From Epiperipatus broadwayi (Eukaryota > Onychophora > Udeonychophora > Euonychophora > Peripatidae), in contig JAQFVV010007205.1 of the NCBI GenBank assembly GCA_028023455.1, positions 1 to 64,000 on the forward strand: DNA of 64,000 bases, in the 5' to 3' direction. A program made the position numbers and the translations under genes. The notes under the pieces are model-generated. The model did not search any database. It saw nothing but the letters and a program-made list of their open reading frames with translations, and had not been told where the DNA came from. The first letter of the stretch is position 1. Every line of letters starts with the position of its first letter. This document shows, in pieces, positions 59,480 to 64,000 of the stretch.

Positions 59480-59790
59480 TTTTTGATGATCGTGTTTTAG
59501 TTGTACTTATATATTGGATTATTTCTATCATCTAATATGAGTATTGAATTTCTTTAAATAAATTTAACTTTATTTAAATCTTCTAAATACATTCAACTGT
59601 TAGTAATAACACATCAAACAGGTTAGTATATGTGCAATGTTTTGAGAGGTATTACTCTCCCTCTTCTCCAGGTATTACTGACCTGACCAGAGACAATACC
59701 AGCATGGGAATCAAACATGAACCCTTAAATTTTTGAGTATTGAATTTTAAGATAATGCTCTAACCAACTGAGCCATCTTGCCAATGTCAA
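59480..59790 (-). repeat. tRNA-derived SINE, copy 2 (better preserved)
   Basis: On the minus strand it begins GGCAAGATGGCTCAGTTGG, TTAGAGCA (A box), then a 40-base arm, GGTTCATGTTTGATTCCC (B box) and CTGGTCAGGTCAGTAATACC. The tRNA-unrelated body matches copy 1 at 298-592. The A and B boxes are spaced as in a tRNA gene. The SINE ends near TGATCATG/TGATCGTG in both copies. Confidence 0.8.
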
Positions 59791-60335
59791 CAGTCACAAT
59801 AAATTTCATATACTTATCTATGAGTTTCTCCTGATTTCTCCATTTTTTCTTCTTAAGAGCAAAATCAATTAGTGGTTTCTATACATTCTGTACAGCTACA
59901 ATAGGTTGACTTATGAGATTGTTTGTCATTGTCATGTGAGCATCTTCTTTAAATTTTCTTCTTTGTACCTTTTCTTGTCTATCCAATATTTTTGTATTTT
60001 CTCAATTGGACATATGTTCATTGGTACATAAATGGTTTGCTACCTTAGACACATCTGTTTTCTCTCTGCTAATGATCACTTCCTGTCTTAAATTTATGAA
60101 GAACATTACAATCTTGAAATATGTATTTTCTGTTAATCAAAATATAATCCAATTCTGCTGTATCTTCATTTTAATGCTTCCATGTCCATTTCCTTTTAAC
60201 ATTTTTTTCAAATAAAAAATTCATAATATAATTTTTATCTTTTTTGGCAAATTGATAGTACTAGCTATGAACTTGAAGCAATTTCTTTCCAAGTCTAAGA
60301 CTAGAACCAACATGGAGTTCTCTATTTTTAAAGTA
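59791..60335. other. no recognisable feature
   Basis: Spacer between the SINE and the Ty3/gypsy remnant. It may contain earlier, unrecognisable parts of that element. Confidence 0.35.
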
Positions 60336-60600
60336 GGCTACTAAGAGACCCAGAAATTGAACTATGCTGATACAAAAAAAAAGAATCCTTAGCCATAATA
60401 TGGGCTTTCTAAAAAATTAGACAATTCTTTTTGAATTCTGAAGTTATTGTGATCTCTGATCATAAAAGCCTCAAATTTTTGAACCATTACTTAATTAACA
60501 GATGGTTGGGTCAATGGAGTTTATTCATTTAATAATTTCATTATTCAGTTTAATATATGAGAAAAGAAGATATTGAACTGATATTCTCAGTTTAAATCCT
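60336..60600 (+). pseudogene. Ty3/gypsy-type RNase H remnant
   Basis: Across frames the plus strand gives ELCYADTKKKESLAIIWAF-like wording (E, K-E, L-A-I-I-W-A), then a stop, then KIRQFF, FLNSEVIVISDHKSLKFLNH, YLINRWLGQWSLF and FIIQF, followed by RKEDIELIFS. This is the order of the RNase H domain and its C-terminal edge in Ty3/gypsy polyproteins (LAI-W, then TDHK(S)L, then R(W)xRW, then the KxNxxAD-LSR box). The copy is broken by stops and a frameshift. RT, integrase and LTRs are not recognised. Confidence 0.55.
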
Positions 60601-61113
60601 GTTCAGGTAACACAGTAACATTTAAGGGTTGATGACATAAATGTTATATGTCTTAACCTGACAGTGAAAATCAATGGAGAATATTCTGAAAATCCTTTCC
60701 CAAATTAAAAGCTAATTTACTTTCTGGCAGTGGGATCAGATATGACACCTGACTATCATGAAAAATAAATGATAAATAACATCTCAATCTCAATTTAGAA
60801 ATTTAATATTGGAGTATCACAATTAAAGAGTATAATATAAATTGAATATCTTCTGGAATGAGAAAAAGTTGTATTAACTATGTGCACTGTTTATATTATT
60901 ACTTTGGTCCTTGGAATATTGAATATGCTTTATGTAAACTGTTGCAGTGACCAAAAATAAATGAAATTTATGTATTATGCAAAATACACTAATAAATCTT
61001 CTACTGAAGCATTTTATCTGAAATTATCTGAGAAGCCTAATAAAATGCAATGGATTATCATGGTTCATTGCCAGAATTTTAAAGAATGAGATACCCTAGT
61101 AATCACTTCAAAT

Positions 61114-63000
61114 ATGTGTTTCAAGTATGTAGCTTACTATCCTATTACACAAGGTAAAGCAAATAACACTATCAAAGTAATGGAAAATCAACTCATTCCA
61201 CTTATCAGAAATCTTAAAAGTATCTTAACAGATCATGAAATATCATTCCTATCAGCAGAAAGGCAATATTGGATATTGAGAAAAAAATTAAGCACATATG
61301 AACTTTTATTTTTAATTGCCAATACACCACTATCAATGGGTTATAAAAGAATAAAGAATATGGAAGATTACTTAAAGTATATGTTCATAAAAAGCAGCAT
61401 GTTTGCATGAATCAGATAAAAAAAATTATGAATTATATTAACTGGACTTAGAATTAATCCATGGGATTTGACTTTATTCACCTACATTTGACAAAGCTGC
61501 ACCAAACCTCATAAAAACTCCACTAGTAATAATACTGAAAGATATTAATACAAAATCTCATCAAGAGAAGGTTTATAGTTAAATGGATAGTCAGTGTGAA
61601 AAAAGAAAACAGACAATGTTATTTTCCTTACTCTTTCAAGATGAAGCTAACAGATCATTATCATTTGTAAAACAGCTAAATATATTGGTAAATTGTTACA
61701 AGATATGTTGGGTTTTGGAAGATATACAATTGCATCTTCTTATGAATTTGTTGATAGAATTAAAAATATAAAAATAAATGATAATGATCTGTTAGCTTCA
61801 TTGGATGTAATGGAATTATATGAATCAATTGATCATCTTGAATCTATAAATTTAATTGAAATTGAACTAATTAATATGTCTGTAAATAAACATTTAATAG
61901 ATTTTATTATTGAATCACTAAAATTTATAAGTGATAATATTATTGCAACATAGAGTGATAGGTATTATAAAATGGGTGAAGGATGGCCAATGGGATTACC
62001 TATGGTAGCACAAATTTGTAATTTTACATTGTTGAATTATGAATATATTATATTTAATTCTTATAAGTTTGAAGATTTTAAAATAGATATGTTGATGATG
62101 TTTTTGTTTGTGGTCCTAAAGACATTATTGATGTTCTTTTATATAATCTGAATAATTTAAACAATTTATAATGGACTATTGAGAATGAACAAAATGGAAA
62201 AATAAACTTTTTGAATTTACAAATATTTAGAGATGCTACTGATTTAAGTTATAAATTAATTTTTAAACCTATTGGAGAAAGAGGATATATTCATTTTAAA
62301 TCACGTGTTCCAATGATGCATAAAATGGCAAGTCTGAAATCATTTTTGCATCACAGTGATAAATTATGTAAATATAATAGTGATAAAATTATAAATATTG
62401 AACACTTTACAAATGAAGTTTTAAAGGTTGGTTATGATAAAAACCAAATCCTGTGTACAGTAAATTCATTTAATAATAATGAGAGAGTTGGCTGTGGTAC
62501 TTTAGATAATAAAAAATGGATATCTATGCCATTTGTAAATAACATGCAATCTAAATTAATTAAGAATATATTTAAATAGAAGTATAATATTTCATTTTGT
62601 GTTCCTCCAAATGTTAATTGATTGATTAATAATTCTAAGAGTATAATTCCTAAACTGCAATGAAGTAATATATCAGATTTCATGTGGATGTCAGAAATTA
62701 TATATCGATGAATCGAGATGTTCTGTGGAGGAAAGATTGAAGGAGCATCAATTATTATATAATAGATTAAAAATAATGTAAATAGTCAATTTAATACAGC
62801 TTCAGTATTCTTTGACCATGAAAAGACTTGTAAATATAAGTTTAAATTTAATAGTAGTGAAATAAAAATATTAATGGAAGAAAGAAATCATAAAAAGAGG
62901 AAAATTAAAAAGGCAATTTTGATTAATAAATATAACGAAGAAGTTATTAATAGACAAGTTGCAAATATTGCCATACACAGCTTATGGAAATATACGTAAC
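61114..63000 (+). pseudogene. PLE-E, decayed full-length-like Penelope element
   Basis: Plus-strand segments in consistent order. An N-terminal region (61,114-61,410) contains LKSILTDHEISFL. Next comes LQDMLGFGRYTIASSYEFVD and the RT motif A LLASLDVMELYESI (61,787-61,830). Motif B is degraded to GEGWPMGLPMVAQICNF (around 61,975-62,025), and motif C is RYVDDVFVCGP (62,085-62,117, frame-shifted from its flanks). The segment KINFLNLQIFRD and a long linker open for 122 codons (62,211-62,579) follow. The nuclease is VIYQISCGCQKLYIDES, then VEERLKEHQ (62,665-62,760), where the glycine of YIG is Asp. Stops occur at 61,954, 62,170 and 62,580 or nearby. It is a third coding family, distinct from A, B and D, and non-functional. 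Confidence 0.75.
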
Positions 63001-63924
63001 ATTAAATTTAAAAAATTTGCAATTCAGTTAATTAAAAGTGCTACAAAAGAATTTAAACTATAATATTGTATTTACTGTTAAAATTTTTTACTTTATATAT
63101 ATAATACAGTATGCGATTAGTAACAATTACCTAAACTTCAATTGTTTTTATACTATTAAATGCCATTTACTTTAATATTCTCAAAAACCATAGAATTCAA
63201 ATTCAATAAAGAATTAAATTCCATTTCTATGTACATGAATAATATCTTTCCATTTATTGCAATTTGTGATAATTTATTCTCACATTTTTTTAATAATTTG
63301 TTTATTAATAATTGACCAATTTTTTTTTATTTTTTATTATTTAAATGTTCAATTTGTTCAGAGTAATATTTCAAGTTTTTTTTATAAATGGCTTGTTTAA
63401 TTTATTTATCCATTGATTTTAGTTTTTGATGTAATTCCACATTTTAAGAAAACTTTTTCAATTGCTTATATAATTTATTTTTGACATTTATTTTTAAAAG
63501 AATTCCGTTAGTAATCCAGAAATTTATTTTCAATTGATTTTCTTTTCATTAATAATAAATAGTTGTTGCCTTATTTATATACAGTTCAATAGTATTAATA
63601 AATACAATAAATGTTTCAACAACATCTATTATATTAAAAACTTATCCCAGTCAGAAAATCAATAAATTATCACAATTTATCATAATATTGAAATTGGTTT
63701 TATTACAAAAACGTCAGCTGAGCCGAGCTGCTATTAAAATATATAACTGCATAGTTATATTATCACGTGATAGCACAGAGTTAGTGCAAAATTAATTAAC
63801 TAACTATACCAGGAGCAGGATGAATTAATATACTTTATGAAATGTGTATGTTATTGCAGCGAGAAATGTAAATTATAAATTTTAGATATTCCATTTTTTT
63901 GACAAACGGTTGCAAAACTCCCTA
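63001..63924. other. no recognisable feature
   Basis: AT-rich stretch after PLE-E. It may include the PLE-E 3' tail, but no hammerhead-like hairpin or inverted partner was found. Confidence 0.4.
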
Positions 63925-64000
63925 CTGTTGGATGAATCAGGTATCTTGCAATTACACATGCCTCCTTGAACCTTCTTTTATGATCATCCCTCTGTATGCA
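63925..64000 (-). pseudogene. PLE fragment at the window edge
   Basis: On the minus strand, entering from the right edge: CIQRDDHKRRFKEACVIARY. This matches the extreme C-terminus of PLE-B (LWRRVKEACYIM) in both order and strand. The rest of the element would lie beyond the window. Only about 25 codons are visible. Confidence 0.5.

Overview
This is a very AT-rich window (GC roughly a quarter by eye) with no intact protein-coding gene. It has no prokaryotic features: no long ORFs, operons or ribosome sites. It carries tRNA-derived SINEs, Penelope-like retroelements (PLEs), a Ty3/gypsy remnant, a LINE tail, TA-targeted and TTAA-targeted DNA-transposon remnants, hundreds of bases of (CT)n and many (TA)n tracts bordering repeats. 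That points to an invertebrate animal with a large, repeat-laden genome, and the window is intergenic or intronic. I cannot name the species; a mollusc such as a cephalopod would fit, but this is only a guess.

The main content is at least five PLE families or copies. PLE-A (4.6-12.3 kb) is a nested composite. PLE-B (27.3-28.4 kb, minus) has the longest ORF, 326 aa, running from the RT YVDD motif to a GIY-YIG nuclease. PLE-C (34.9-36.9 kb) is mostly terminal repeats plus a nuclease scrap. PLE-D (47.1-49.9 kb) is an inverted-arm composite. PLE-E (61.1-63.0 kb, plus) is a decayed copy. Further PLE scraps lie at 19.1 kb, at 44.0 kb and at the right edge of the window. A and D share one layout, a reversed RT-nuclease body followed head-to-head by a forward nuclease piece; C is a shorter version of the same. 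PLEs are known to encode an RT followed by a GIY-YIG endonuclease, and to carry hammerhead ribozyme motifs in their terminal repeats.

The strongest unexpected signal is a set of hammerhead-type ribozyme motifs. PLE-D has one at each end (47,132-47,200 minus and 49,797-49,865 plus), with CTGATGA, a clean stem II, GAAA, a plausible stem I and an AUA cleavage triplet. Two long foldback repeats (12.95-13.43 kb and 28.89-29.41 kb) carry a second, compact hammerhead type with a GUC cleavage triplet. The ends of PLE-A, B and C carry a more divergent hairpin followed by GAAAC or a close variant.

The rest is a layered record of insertions. In PLE-A a 1.58-kb element interrupts one copy. A 1.34-kb block was also copied in inverted orientation into a nearby site, flanked by 56-bp direct repeats. 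In PLE-C an 894-bp element sits in a TTAA site whose empty version is preserved in the opposite arm. A 1.12-kb TA-flanked element lies at 54.1-55.2 kb. One dispersed family (called F1 here) recurs about ten times, often as inverted dimers. Two exon-like pieces with good 3' splice sites (9.05-9.11 kb and 11.49-11.73 kb, both minus) are the only hints of host-type coding sequence and remain unassigned.
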